The notes: generated from the letters alone by a model not told the origin. Numbered from the stretch's first letter, positions 16,286 to 22,931 are shown. The stretch: 32,458 nucleotides of DNA from Treponema sp. UBA1233 (GCA_002309305.1 DBWR01000036.1:601-33058); one strand, 5' to 3'. Made by a program: numbers and translations.

Positions 16286-18373
16286 ATGAAGACATTTGAA
16301 GTAACACAGGACTACGATCCGAAAACGTTTGCAGATTTTATCTATGATTTTCTTCCAGAGGATTATTCCCCAAAAAAGCAGCAGGCTTACTTTGATTACA
16401 CAAACATTGAAGAAGGTTATAAATTAGGAACCTGCAAAAGTCTGAGCCTTGATGTATATGAATTCCGGACAAAAAGCAAAAGGGATCCGCGAGTTACCCT
16501 CACACGGGAAGTAGTATCCCTCATGAAAAAATATGGTTACAACCAAAATGCACTGGTAGTCTTTTATTCAAGCAAATCACACAACTGGCGGCTTTCACTT
16601 ATCACAACAGATTATGAAGTTGTAAATGACAAAGTAAAACCTCTTTACTCAAATCCAAGAAGGTTTTCATTTAGACTGGGAGCAGAATGTAAGGCACATA
16701 CTCCACAGACAATGCTATTTAAAAAGGGGCCTATCAACAAGCATACGGAAAACGGCAAGGAAATAACAACTCTAGAAGATTTGAAAAGCCGTTTCGCATT
16801 GGAAGTTGTAAGCAAGCAGTTCTTTAATGAATACAAAGTGTTCTACGAAGATTTTGTCCAATACATAACCGGAAACCGTTATGTGAAAACTGGCAAAAAG
16901 GGAAAATACGAGCGGAAGTCTGTAAGCAAGGAAAACACCAGGATATTCAGTCAATTCAAAAAAATCGCTTACGGTGATTATGACCTTGCGTGTAAATATG
17001 TCCGGGACTACGTAAAGAAGTTTATGGGACGTCTTGTATTCCTCCAGTTTCTTCAGAAAAAAGGCTGGTTGGGAGTTGAAGAAAATGATTCTTGGGGAAG
17101 CGGCAACAAAAACTTTCTTCTGGATTTGTTTTCCTCTACAAAACACAAAAATGACTTTTTGAAAAAAGTTTTGGAACCGCTTTTCTTCGGCATGCTGAAC
17201 ACGGATTTAAGGGACAGGAAAAAGCTTTTCAACTCTAAAGAATGGGATGTAAGTTTACTTGACGATTTTAAGCAGATTCCGTATTTAAACGGAGGTCTCT
17301 TTGAAGATGACATTCTTGATTCCATAGACATCAAATTTCCAAAGGAAATGTTTTCTAATCCGGCAAAGGCAGAAAAGGAAAGGACATTCAAAGACAAAAA
17401 AGACTGGACAAAGGAACCCTACCCTTTTACAGAATGTTGCGGACTTTTGGATTTTTTTGCCAGATATAACTTTACGATTGACGAAACCGACCCCGCCGAC
17501 ATGGAGATTGGTGTTGAGCCCGAAATGCTAGGTAAGATTTTTGAAAACCTTCTTGAGGACAACAAGGACAAGGGAGCTTTCTACACCCCAAAAGAAATCG
17601 TCCAGTACATGTGCCGTGAAAGCTTAATAGAGTATCTTAAGGATAACCGTCATTCCAACAAAGAAAGTCATTCTAACGAAGACAGTCATTCCGAACTTGA
17701 TTCGGAATCTAAAATCCGAACACTTGTAACAAATCATATTGCAGATTTTAATGATACAGAAAAGATAGAACTGCTTAAAAAACTCAAGACTGTCAAAATT
17801 TGCGACCCTGCTGTAGGTTCAGGAGCCTTTCCCATGGGCATGCTAAATGAACTCTTTGCCTGTCGCCTTGCTCTGGGAGAAAATGAGGATGCGGCTGAAA
17901 TTAAAAAACAGATCGTAAGGGAAAACATCTATGGCGTTGACATAGAAAAAGGTGCCGTTGACATAGCCCGCCTGCGTTTCTGGCTTGCAATCATCGTTGA
18001 CGAAAAAGAACCCATTCCCCTGCCCAACCTTGACTATAAAATCATGCAGGGAAACAGCCTTCTTGAAAGCTACGAGGGAATAGACTTGAGCAAGCTGACA
18101 CAAAGCAGCGACGACCTTTTTGACAACGCGGAAATCATTCAGCAACTCCGGGATGCCATCGACGGATTCTACATTCCATGCGACCACATTGCAAAGGCGA
18201 AAATCCGAAAACAGATTCGTGAAAAAGTAATTCAGCTTCTGAAAGACCGACAGCTGCCGCCCGCCACAATAAAAAAGCTTGAGTCCATAGACTTACACTC
18301 AAACAGCGCCTCTGGCACACATGGTTTAGCGACGTATTCAACCGCCCAGGCAAAAACGGATTTGACATCGTGA
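16286..18373 (+). CDS. Adenine-specific DNA methyltransferase, N-terminal part (Eco57I-like; frameshifted)
   Basis: First 695 residues of a type IIG/ISP-like N6-adenine methyltransferase. A long helical N-terminal region precedes the motif X region (PEMLGKIFENLLED, then GAFYTPKEIVQYM) and motif I DPAVGSGAFPMGML (507-520), with VDIEKGAVDIARLRFWLAI after it. Near residue 673 the homologous frame is lost. The last 20 or so codons (ASGTHGLATYSTAQAKTDLTS) resemble nothing expected. The next frame reads LWHTWFSDVFNRPGKNGFDI, then the catalytic NPPY, as in intact relatives. A one-base loss (or two-base gain) at about 18305-18313 explains this. Residues about 456-474 are encoded by 18-bp repeats and a palindromic element. 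AGGAG precedes the ATG. The half lacks catalytic motif IV. Confidence 0.88.
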   Translation: MKTFEVTQDYDPKTFADFIYDFLPEDYSPKKQQAYFDYTNIEEGYKLGTCKSLSLDVYEFRTKSKRDPRVTLTREVVSLMKKYGYNQNALVVFYSSKSHNWRLSLITTDYEVVNDKVKPLYSNPRRFSFRLGAECKAHTPQTMLFKKGPINKHTENGKEITTLEDLKSRFALEVVSKQFFNEYKVFYEDFVQYITGNRYVKTGKKGKYERKSVSKENTRIFSQFKKIAYGDYDLACKYVRDYVKKFMGRLVFLQFLQKKGWLGVEENDSWGSGNKNFLLDLFSSTKHKNDFLKKVLEPLFFGMLNTDLRDRKKLFNSKEWDVSLLDDFKQIPYLNGGLFEDDILDSIDIKFPKEMFSNPAKAEKERTFKDKKDWTKEPYPFTECCGLLDFFARYNFTIDETDPADMEIGVEPEMLGKIFENLLEDNKDKGAFYTPKEIVQYMCRESLIEYLKDNRHSNKESHSNEDSHSELDSESKIRTLVTNHIADFNDTEKIELLKKLKTVKICDPAVGSGAFPMGMLNELFACRLALGENEDAAEIKKQIVRENIYGVDIEKGAVDIARLRFWLAIIVDEKEPIPLPNLDYKIMQGNSLLESYEGIDLSKLTQSSDDLFDNAEIIQQLRDAIDGFYIPCDHIAKAKIRKQIREKVIQLLKDRQLPPATIKKLESIDLHSNSASGTHGLATYSTAQAKTDLTS
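17650..17710 (+). repeat. Short tandem repeats and palindromic element inside the methyltransferase gene
   Basis: Two 18-nt copies (from 17650 and 17668) with related sequence precede a palindrome with perfect 8-bp arms, ATTCCGAA (17688-17695) and TTCGGAAT (17701-17708), loop CTTGA. The run encodes Ser/His/Glu-rich residues in frame, in a loop between motif X and motif I. The palindrome matches the element at 4581-4607 in inverted orientation. Confidence 0.75.
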
Positions 18374-19509
18374 TTGGAAACCCGCCGTATTTTAAATATG
18401 AAGGAAACCACAAAGGTGAAATTGAAACTCTTAAAAAACAAAAGGAACTTAAATCCGCATTTGGTGGCAAACTAAATGCATACAAACTTTTTCTAGCGAA
18501 AGCATTGTCATCTTTACTTTCAGACAATGGAACTATTTGCTATATATTTCAAAATTCATTTTTAGCTGATCAACAGGCAAGTCTACTACGAAAAGAAGTT
18601 TTCAATTCTAGTCAGATTATTTCTATCGATTCATTTCCGGAACGCGATAACCCAAAAAAAAGAATATTTGAAAGTGTCAAAATGAGCGTATGTATTCCTT
18701 TGATAAAAAAATGTAAAGCAGATGAATCTTTCACAGTTTATTTTTGGGACGACAAATACAAATCTTCTGGCATTAAAACTGTATACACAAAGAATGACAT
18801 TTTTTCAATCGACAGCAAATATTATACAATTCCTAGAATTCGTACAGAATATATTGGACTAATGAAAAAACTAAGAAAGTTAAAAACATTACCTCTAAAA
18901 TGTTATGAAGGAGAATTAAACATGACCTTTCACAAGCCATATTTCATTTCAGATATTTCAAAACCTAAGATTTTAAAAGGGGCATCGATTCAACGCTACT
19001 ATTATACAGAAAATATGAGTCAAGGTGAAATAGAATATCTAAATGAAAATAAATATCTAAGAGATTTTTCAGGTGAAAAAACTCAACACCATGAATTAGA
19101 TAGAATTGCTATGCAAGGAATGACTGGGGCAAATGATAAAATCCGAATTATCATGGCTTTAATACCGAAAGATATTTATCTCGCCAATTCATGCAATTAT
19201 CTTTTACCAACTAAAGAATTTCCACCAAAATATTTACTTGGATTGATGAATTCTAAACTCATAAACTGGTATTTTCGTTGTTTCAGTACAAACAGCAATG
19301 TAAATGGATATGAAGTTGAAGCTTTCCCTGTACCTAACGCCACCCCCGCACAACAAGCCCCCATCATCGCCCTAGTCGATAAAATCCTTGCCGCAAAAAA
19401 ATTGGACATCAACGCTGACACATCAGACTTCGAGTCCCAAATCGACGAGCTAGTCTACACCCTCTACGGCCTGACGGAGGAGGAAAAGGACATCATCCGG
19501 GGAAAGTGA
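18370..19509 (+). CDS. Adenine-specific DNA methyltransferase, C-terminal part with NPPY motif and target-recognition region
   Basis: The 379-residue continuation of the upstream methyltransferase in the -1 frame. It starts with a GTG at 18370 that overlaps the upstream stop (GTGA), so it could be translated by coupling, or it may be the tail of a broken gene. Motif IV NPPY is residues 4-7. A target-recognition region follows, and the end (QIDELVYTLYGLTEEEKDIIRGK) is typical for Eco57I/PglX-like enzymes. The homologous frame continues upstream to about 18310, so the natural protein is one chain of about 1074 residues. The DNA from about 18430 to 19320 is far richer in A+T than either side, suggesting exchange of the recognition region. 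The last 57 bp recur downstream. Confidence 0.88.
   Translation: MIGNPPYFKYEGNHKGEIETLKKQKELKSAFGGKLNAYKLFLAKALSSLLSDNGTICYIFQNSFLADQQASLLRKEVFNSSQIISIDSFPERDNPKKRIFESVKMSVCIPLIKKCKADESFTVYFWDDKYKSSGIKTVYTKNDIFSIDSKYYTIPRIRTEYIGLMKKLRKLKTLPLKCYEGELNMTFHKPYFISDISKPKILKGASIQRYYYTENMSQGEIEYLNENKYLRDFSGEKTQHHELDRIAMQGMTGANDKIRIIMALIPKDIYLANSCNYLLPTKEFPPKYLLGLMNSKLINWYFRCFSTNSNVNGYEVEAFPVPNATPAQQAPIIALVDKILAAKKLDINADTSDFESQIDELVYTLYGLTEEEKDIIRGK
19453..19509 (+). repeat. Methyltransferase 3' tail, copy 1 (in the gene)
   Basis: The 19 codons ending the methyltransferase (VYTLYGLTEEEKDIIRGK plus stop) recur at 20221-20262 and at 21140-21196 with few changes. This copy is the functional source. Confidence 0.85.
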
Positions 19510-19552
19510 CACACATCGTGAAACAGCGTTAGCAATCTCGAATCCATGTGAG

Positions 19553-19587
19553 GAGCTTTCAGTTCTCAATTCTCAATTCTCCATTTT
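19553..19587. repeat. Short degenerate tandem motif
   Basis: The stretch contains CAGTTCTCAATTCTCAATTC, a run of about 8-bp units. A related sequence in reverse (TTGAGAACTGAGAG) occurs at 11037-11051. No function is visible. Confidence 0.4.
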
Positions 19588-19605
19588 CCCGAAGTTTACT
19601 ACTGC

Positions 19606-19630
19606 AATTTTTTGGAAAATATGCTATAAT
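19606..19630 (+). promoter_or_regulatory. Promoter of toxin-antitoxin module 1
   Basis: The extended -10 TGCTATAAT ends at 19630 and is preceded by a CTGCAA -35-like hexamer (19602-19607, 17 bp). The block (TGCAATTTT, then AAATATGCTATA) recurs before the other two antitoxin genes. Confidence 0.55.
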
Positions 19631-19652
19631 TATTGATAGAAGGAGGTAAAGT

Positions 19653-19892
19653 ATGACCGTAACAATGCAAAATGTGGATGTCCCATTTTTAGAAGTTCTT
19701 AAAAGTCTTGTGAAGCTTAACACCGGTGTTGTACTAAAGGAAGTTGAAGAAGAAAAACCTCTTTTAAGCTCAGATGAACACATAAAACAGATAAATGCCG
19801 TTTACGACAAAGTTCCTCTTAAAGAACAAACTTTCACCTGCAATGCATCAAAAGCAGCTGTATGGGAGATGATAAAAGATGACACGTGGTGA
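19653..19892 (+). CDS. Antitoxin of a MazF-like toxin-antitoxin module
   Basis: A 79-residue acidic protein directly before a MazF/PemK toxin, overlapping it by 14 nt. The N-terminus (MTVTMQNVDVPFLEVLKSLVKL) could be the DNA-binding or dimer part. The middle (EVEEEKPLLSSDEHIKQINAVYDKVP) resembles the flexible toxin-binding region of such antitoxins. No known DNA-binding fold is clearly recognised. AGGAGG precedes the ATG. It should neutralise the downstream ribonuclease and repress the module. Confidence 0.72.
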   Translation: MTVTMQNVDVPFLEVLKSLVKLNTGVVLKEVEEEKPLLSSDEHIKQINAVYDKVPLKEQTFTCNASKAAVWEMIKDDTW

Positions 19893-20262
19893 AATATGGC
19901 TCGTAGATTTCGGAGTCCCACTTGGAAGCGAAGCTGGGTATCGACGTCCTGCAGTTGTTGTCCAGAATGATGATTTCAACGAAAGCAATATCGCAACCTG
20001 CACGGTAATTCCTTTAAGCAGCAATCTGCTACTGGCAGACTATACGCCGAATGTTATTATCCCCAAGGATGACTCCGGCTTAACAAAAGACTCAGTCGCA
20101 ATAATCCCTCTTGTTACGACGGTAAATAAGTTCGCTTTTATTGAAAAACTCTCCATAATGCCCAAATCTTATATGAATAAAATTTGCAAAGGTGTTATTG
20201 AAGTCTTAGAACTGGAAGAAGGCCTGACGGAGGAAGAAAAGGATATCATCCGGGAAAGCTAA
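19879..20262 (+). CDS. MazF/PemK-like mRNA interferase toxin with fused methyltransferase tail
   Basis: Endoribonuclease toxin of the MazF/PemK family, 127 residues. Family blocks are RGEIWLVDFGVPLGSEAGYR, RPAVVVQNDDFNES, ATCTVIPLSSN and DSVAIIPLVTTVNK. A normal MazF would end about residue 112 (KGVIEVLELE). Here the last 14 residues (GLTEEEKDIIRES) derive from the 3' end of the methyltransferase gene, joined in the same frame: 20221-20262 matches 19468-19509 at most positions. The fusion may alter toxin activity or be neutral. It overlaps the antitoxin gene by 14 nt. Confidence 0.88.
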   Translation: MTRGEIWLVDFGVPLGSEAGYRRPAVVVQNDDFNESNIATCTVIPLSSNLLLADYTPNVIIPKDDSGLTKDSVAIIPLVTTVNKFAFIEKLSIMPKSYMNKICKGVIEVLELEEGLTEEEKDIIRES

Positions 20263-20437
20263 CCCATATCTGGAAACGGCGTAGCCGTTTCGAATACGTC
20301 ACTACGTGCCGTTTGCATGAGTGGAAGTTATTAAAACAGTCGCTATCGCGACTTGCGCATCCGTGTGACAAACTATCAACTAAAAAAATCAACCTCCACG
20401 TTAAAACTTAATGCAATTTTCTTCTAAATATGCTATA
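20221..20437 (+). repeat. Tail-plus-intergenic repeat, copy A
   Basis: Two blocks are shared with copy B at 21140-21305. Block 1 (20221-20295) holds the methyltransferase tail and the hairpin GAAACGGC-GTA-GCCGTTTC (20273-20291). Block 2 (20359-20437) runs from ATCCGTGTGACA to the TA promoter GCTATA. A 63-bp insertion unique to this copy (20296-20358) contains AGTCGC-TATC-GCGACT (20338-20353). Confidence 0.85.
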
Positions 20438-20469
20438 CTGTAGATAGATTTTAGAGTGGAGGTTGCGAC

Positions 20470-20715
20470 ATGATGACAGCAGTAAAAGCGTATTATGATG
20501 GGAAGAACTTTATTCCCCTTCAACATTTTGATTTTAAGCCACGGCAGCAAGTCCTAATTGTTGTGGACGAAAACGAAGATGAAGAAACTCCAGCAGAGAA
20601 GTTCTTAAAGCTTTCATGGGAAGGAGACGAAAGCGCAGAAGAACTTCTATCCGTCATAGAGAAAAATCGTGTAAATTCAAATAGGTTTGGAGATAGTAAT
20701 GCATTATTTGATTGA
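20470..20715 (+). CDS. Antitoxin of a PIN-domain toxin-antitoxin module
   Basis: An 81-residue protein preceding and overlapping a vapC-like gene by 17 nt. Its N-terminus (AVKAYYDGKNFIPLQHFDFKPRQQVLIVVDE) resembles small beta-rich antitoxins that accompany PIN toxins. The C-terminal part (EETPAEKFLKLSWEGDESAEELLSVIEKNR) is acidic and would bind the toxin. GGAGG lies 7 nt before the ATG at 20470; the next codon is also ATG. The promoter is TGCTATACT (20431-20439). Confidence 0.75.
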   Translation: MMTAVKAYYDGKNFIPLQHFDFKPRQQVLIVVDENEDEETPAEKFLKLSWEGDESAEELLSVIEKNRVNSNRFGDSNALFD

Positions 20716-21094
20716 CACAAACATTATAATCTATCGTCTTAAAGACATGGGCAATGTGAATGCGAATTTTCTAAAGAATAATAAATCACAGATGTCTTTG
20801 TCTGTTATTTCTTACGGCGAACTCGTTTTTGGAGCAAAAAAATCAAAAGCGGTCGAAAAAAATTTAAAAACTGTTAATGCCATAAAGAAGATTTTTCCAC
20901 TGATAGACGTAACTTCCAAAATAATGGATGTTTTCGGCGAAATCAAAGCATATACTCAAAAAACTGGAAAACCAGTAGATGATATGGATTTGCTGATAGC
21001 TTCTACAGCCATTGCAAATGATTTTACTTTAGTTACACACAATATGAAGCATTTTGAAAATATTCCGAATCTGAAGCTTGAAGATTGGTTTTAG
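20699..21094 (+). CDS. vapC: PIN-domain ribonuclease toxin
   Basis: A VapC-like toxin of 131 residues that should cleave RNA with bound Mg2+. The acidic PIN residues are all visible: Asp in YLIDTNIII, Glu in SYGELVFGAKKS, Asp in DDMDLLIASTAIAN and the THNMKHFENI block near the C-terminus. The ATG at 20699 was chosen because PIN domains start just before YLIDTN and GGAG lies upstream; a TTG at 20687 would add four residues. It is translationally coupled with the upstream antitoxin. Confidence 0.92.
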   Translation: MHYLIDTNIIIYRLKDMGNVNANFLKNNKSQMSLSVISYGELVFGAKKSKAVEKNLKTVNAIKKIFPLIDVTSKIMDVFGEIKAYTQKTGKPVDDMDLLIASTAIANDFTLVTHNMKHFENIPNLKLEDWF

Positions 21095-21139
21095 ATTTCT
21101 CATTTAAAGCCAATTATGAAAAAACATTTTGTTTAATAT

Positions 21140-21305
21140 GTCTACACCCTCTACGGCCTGACGGAGGAAGAAAAGGACATCATCCGAGGAAGCTAACCCA
21201 TATCTGGAAACGGCGTAGCCGTTTCGAATCCGTGTGACAACTATCAACTAAAAAAATCAACCTCTACGTTAAAACTTAATGCAATTTTCTTCTAAATATG
21301 CTATA
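21140..21305 (+). repeat. Tail-plus-intergenic repeat, copy B
   Basis: 21140-21196 equals the 19-codon methyltransferase tail (VYTLYGLTEEEKDIIRGS plus stop) but has no start; a stop lies just upstream in the frame. It continues with hairpin GAAACGGC-GTA-GCCGTTTC (21207-21225) and then the same block as 20359-20437, up to the promoter of TA module 3. Copies A and B act as direct repeats around TA module 2. Confidence 0.88.
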
Positions 21306-21329
21306 ATAATCAATGGAAGGAGGCAATTT

Positions 21330-21548
21330 ATGACAGAACTAGCCTTTAAACAGCTTTCAAATCAAATCGAGATGCTTTCGTATTCAGAGCGCATTCGTTT
21401 GCTTGATAAAATTGTTAAAACCCTTAATACTCCTGTAAAGACTACGGTAAAAAAATCCGCTGATTTCGACAAGGCGTTCGGACTATGGGCTTCACGAGAT
21501 ATTTCTGTAGAAGAAATCCGAAAAAAAGCATGGAGCCGCTCAGAATGA
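21330..21548 (+). CDS. Antitoxin of a decayed PIN-domain module
   Basis: A 72-residue helical protein: MTELAFKQLSNQIEMLSYSE, RIRLLDKIVKTLNTP, then a linker and DFDKAFGLWASRDISVEEIRKKAW. This layout is typical of antitoxins paired with PIN toxins. GGAAGGAGG precedes the ATG; the promoter is the conserved TGCTATAAT (21299-21307). It overlaps the toxin remnant by 4 nt (ATGA). Because the toxin is broken, it may be an orphan that could still cross-neutralise other toxins. Confidence 0.75.
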   Translation: MTELAFKQLSNQIEMLSYSERIRLLDKIVKTLNTPVKTTVKKSADFDKAFGLWASRDISVEEIRKKAWSRSE

Positions 21549-21717
21549 TATATCTATGTGATACTTGCGTTCTTATCGATTTCCTCAAAGGCAAAAAAGT
21601 CACGGCTTACAAATTCCTGATGCCTTAATTGGTGCTACAGCTCTTGAGTTGGGATTACCCTTATATACAACAAACATTAAGGATTTTCATTTTATTCCGG
21701 GTTTAACACTTGTATGA
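21545..21717 (+). pseudogene. PIN-domain toxin remnant with internal deletion
   Basis: The first 18 codons read MIYLCDTCVLIDFLKGKK, a normal PIN start with the first metal-binding Asp. The frame then ends after KVTAYKFLMP. From about 21605 another frame reads GLQIPDALIGATALELGLPL followed by YTTNIKDFHFIPGLTLV and a stop at 21717, a normal PIN C-terminus. Roughly 80 codons in the middle are missing and the junction is out of frame, so the toxin is inactive. Its ATG overlaps the antitoxin stop. Confidence 0.85.
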
Positions 21718-21746
21718 CCCCCACATCAGGAACACTCGTCACTCTC

Positions 21747-21775
21747 TTGTCTAAAAGCCTAAACTGGGGTAGAAT
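21747..21775 (+). promoter_or_regulatory. Promoter of the ACT-domain gene, leaderless geometry
   Basis: TTGTCT (21747-21752), 17 bp, TAGAAT (21770-21775), then 6 nt and ATG at 21782. Confidence 0.6.
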
Positions 21776-21781
21776 ATGGGC

Positions 21782-22051
21782 ATGAAAGCGATTATTACTG
21801 TTGTTGGAGCGGATAAGGTTGGAATCATTGCCAAGGTTTCCGCATTTTTGGCTGAGCATTCAATCAATATTGACGACATTACCCAGACGATTTTGAGCGG
21901 CAATTTCGTCATGATGATGATGGTGGACATGAGCGGCTCAGACATTTCTGTGGACGAAGCACGCAAGATGCTCACCGAAGAAGGCCACACCCTCGGAGTT
22001 GAAGTCAACCTGATGGCGGAAAAGGTCTTTACGGAAATGCACAGAATCTAG
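21782..22051 (+). CDS. ACT domain protein (UPF0237 type)
   Basis: An 89-residue single ACT-domain protein: MKAIITVVGADKVGIIAKVS, then AFLAEHSINIDDITQTILSG, GNFVMMMMVDMS, and ending EVNLMAEKVFTEMHRI. ACT domains bind amino acids or other small ligands; this stand-alone type has no established role. Family length (about 90 residues) and the promoter position favour the ATG at 21782. The ATG at 21776 lies between the -10 and the expected +1. Confidence 0.9.
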   Translation: MKAIITVVGADKVGIIAKVSAFLAEHSINIDDITQTILSGNFVMMMMVDMSGSDISVDEARKMLTEEGHTLGVEVNLMAEKVFTEMHRI

Positions 22052-22112
22052 TCCCGGCTGGATTTTGCATTATATTCCGTGTAACCTTTTTTGCAATATT
22101 TTTTTTATTGAT

Positions 22113-22141
22113 TGGACAATTTGGAGATTTTGCTCTATAAT
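22113..22141 (+). promoter_or_regulatory. Promoter of the P13-like gene
   Basis: TGGACA (22113-22118), a 17-bp spacer and TATAAT (22136-22141) lie 32 nt upstream of the ATG; AGGAGG follows. Confidence 0.6.
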
Positions 22142-22173
22142 TGTTAGTATACTGCGATGACAGGAGGTTCAAC

Positions 22174-22899
22174 ATGAAAAAAATAATCTCTATACTTGGC
22201 GTATTTACATTGGCTGCTTTTGCAGGATTTGCACAGAGTTCCGCAGATCTGTTTGCTCCAGATGAGACCGTTCCGGTAGTCATAACATCCTCATCTTCAG
22301 GAAGTGCTGAATCGGCAACACAGGATTTGCCTCAGGAACTGCTTGACGCGCTTAAAAAACCGTGGGAAAACGGTGACACAATTTCAGCCCTCACGGCAGG
22401 TTATACCCTGAACGAAAAAACTTCACTCTACAATGAGTTCGAAAAATCCAAGGGAAAGGCAATAGGATTCAACTGGCTTGGATTTGGTATTGGTTCCTTT
22501 ACACAGGGTGACGGTCTTGGCGGTGGAATCGGCTTAACCGTTGACTTGCTCGGTTACGGCACCATGCTCGTGGGAACTGGATACTTTTTTGTAGGTGTAG
22601 TTCTTGCTCCGTGGATTGGTCTTGCAGAAGGCATTGGCGGCGGAAGCGGAAATGGAGAAGGCTCTGAGGAACTGGAGTCCATCCTCAACACAGGAGTCGT
22701 ACTGTTTGCCACCGGCTTTGTCTTGTGGCTCGGAAACAGAATTTTCGGTACGATCAGGCCGATTACCTTCCAGAAGAAATACAACAACAGCCTCAAGAGC
22801 GCCCTTGGTCTGGATGATGTAGTTAAAGACATCAGCTTTGTTCCGGTTGTGGATCCCGTCAAATCCCAATACGGACTGTTGACGCACGTTACGTTTTAG
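22174..22899 (+). CDS. P13-like spirochaetal outer-membrane protein
   Basis: A 241-residue exported protein with signal peptide MKKIISILGVFTLAAFAGFA. After a Ser-rich linker come LYNEFEKSKGKAIGFNWLG, FGIGSFTQGDGLGGGIGLTV and further glycine-rich hydrophobic segments, then a polar C-terminus ending GLLTHVTF with terminal Phe. The FNWLGFGIGSFTQGD block resembles the P13 porin family of spirochaetes, which spans the outer membrane by hydrophobic segments. The similarity is judged by eye. AGGAGGT precedes the ATG, and a strong terminator follows. Confidence 0.6.
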   Translation: MKKIISILGVFTLAAFAGFAQSSADLFAPDETVPVVITSSSSGSAESATQDLPQELLDALKKPWENGDTISALTAGYTLNEKTSLYNEFEKSKGKAIGFNWLGFGIGSFTQGDGLGGGIGLTVDLLGYGTMLVGTGYFFVGVVLAPWIGLAEGIGGGSGNGEGSEELESILNTGVVLFATGFVLWLGNRIFGTIRPITFQKKYNNSLKSALGLDDVVKDISFVPVVDPVKSQYGLLTHVTF

Positions 22900-22931
22900 C
22901 AGATTCTGACTGAAACAAACCCGCAATTAAT

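Noticed and set aside
18350..18360. Programmed -1 frameshift at the AAAAA run before NPPY
   Set aside because: The homologous sequence LWHTWFSDVFNR already lies in the -1 frame upstream of this run, so the shift happened earlier; the run is also not a proper slippery heptamer.
12937..19509. Assignment to DISARM or BREX
   Set aside because: The hallmark genes (drmA/drmB or pglZ/brxC) are absent; only the helicase and methyltransferase parts resemble those systems.
20257..20410. Integron attC-like site, because AGCTAAC lies left and GTTAAAA right of the block and treponemal integrons carry TA cassettes
   Set aside because: The core sites do not fit RYYYAAC/GTTRRRY, the two ends are not mutually complementary, and no integrase gene is in the window.
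22113..22141. Leaderless start for the P13-like gene
   Set aside because: The -10 is 32 nt from the ATG and a strong AGGAGG site lies between, so it has a normal leader.
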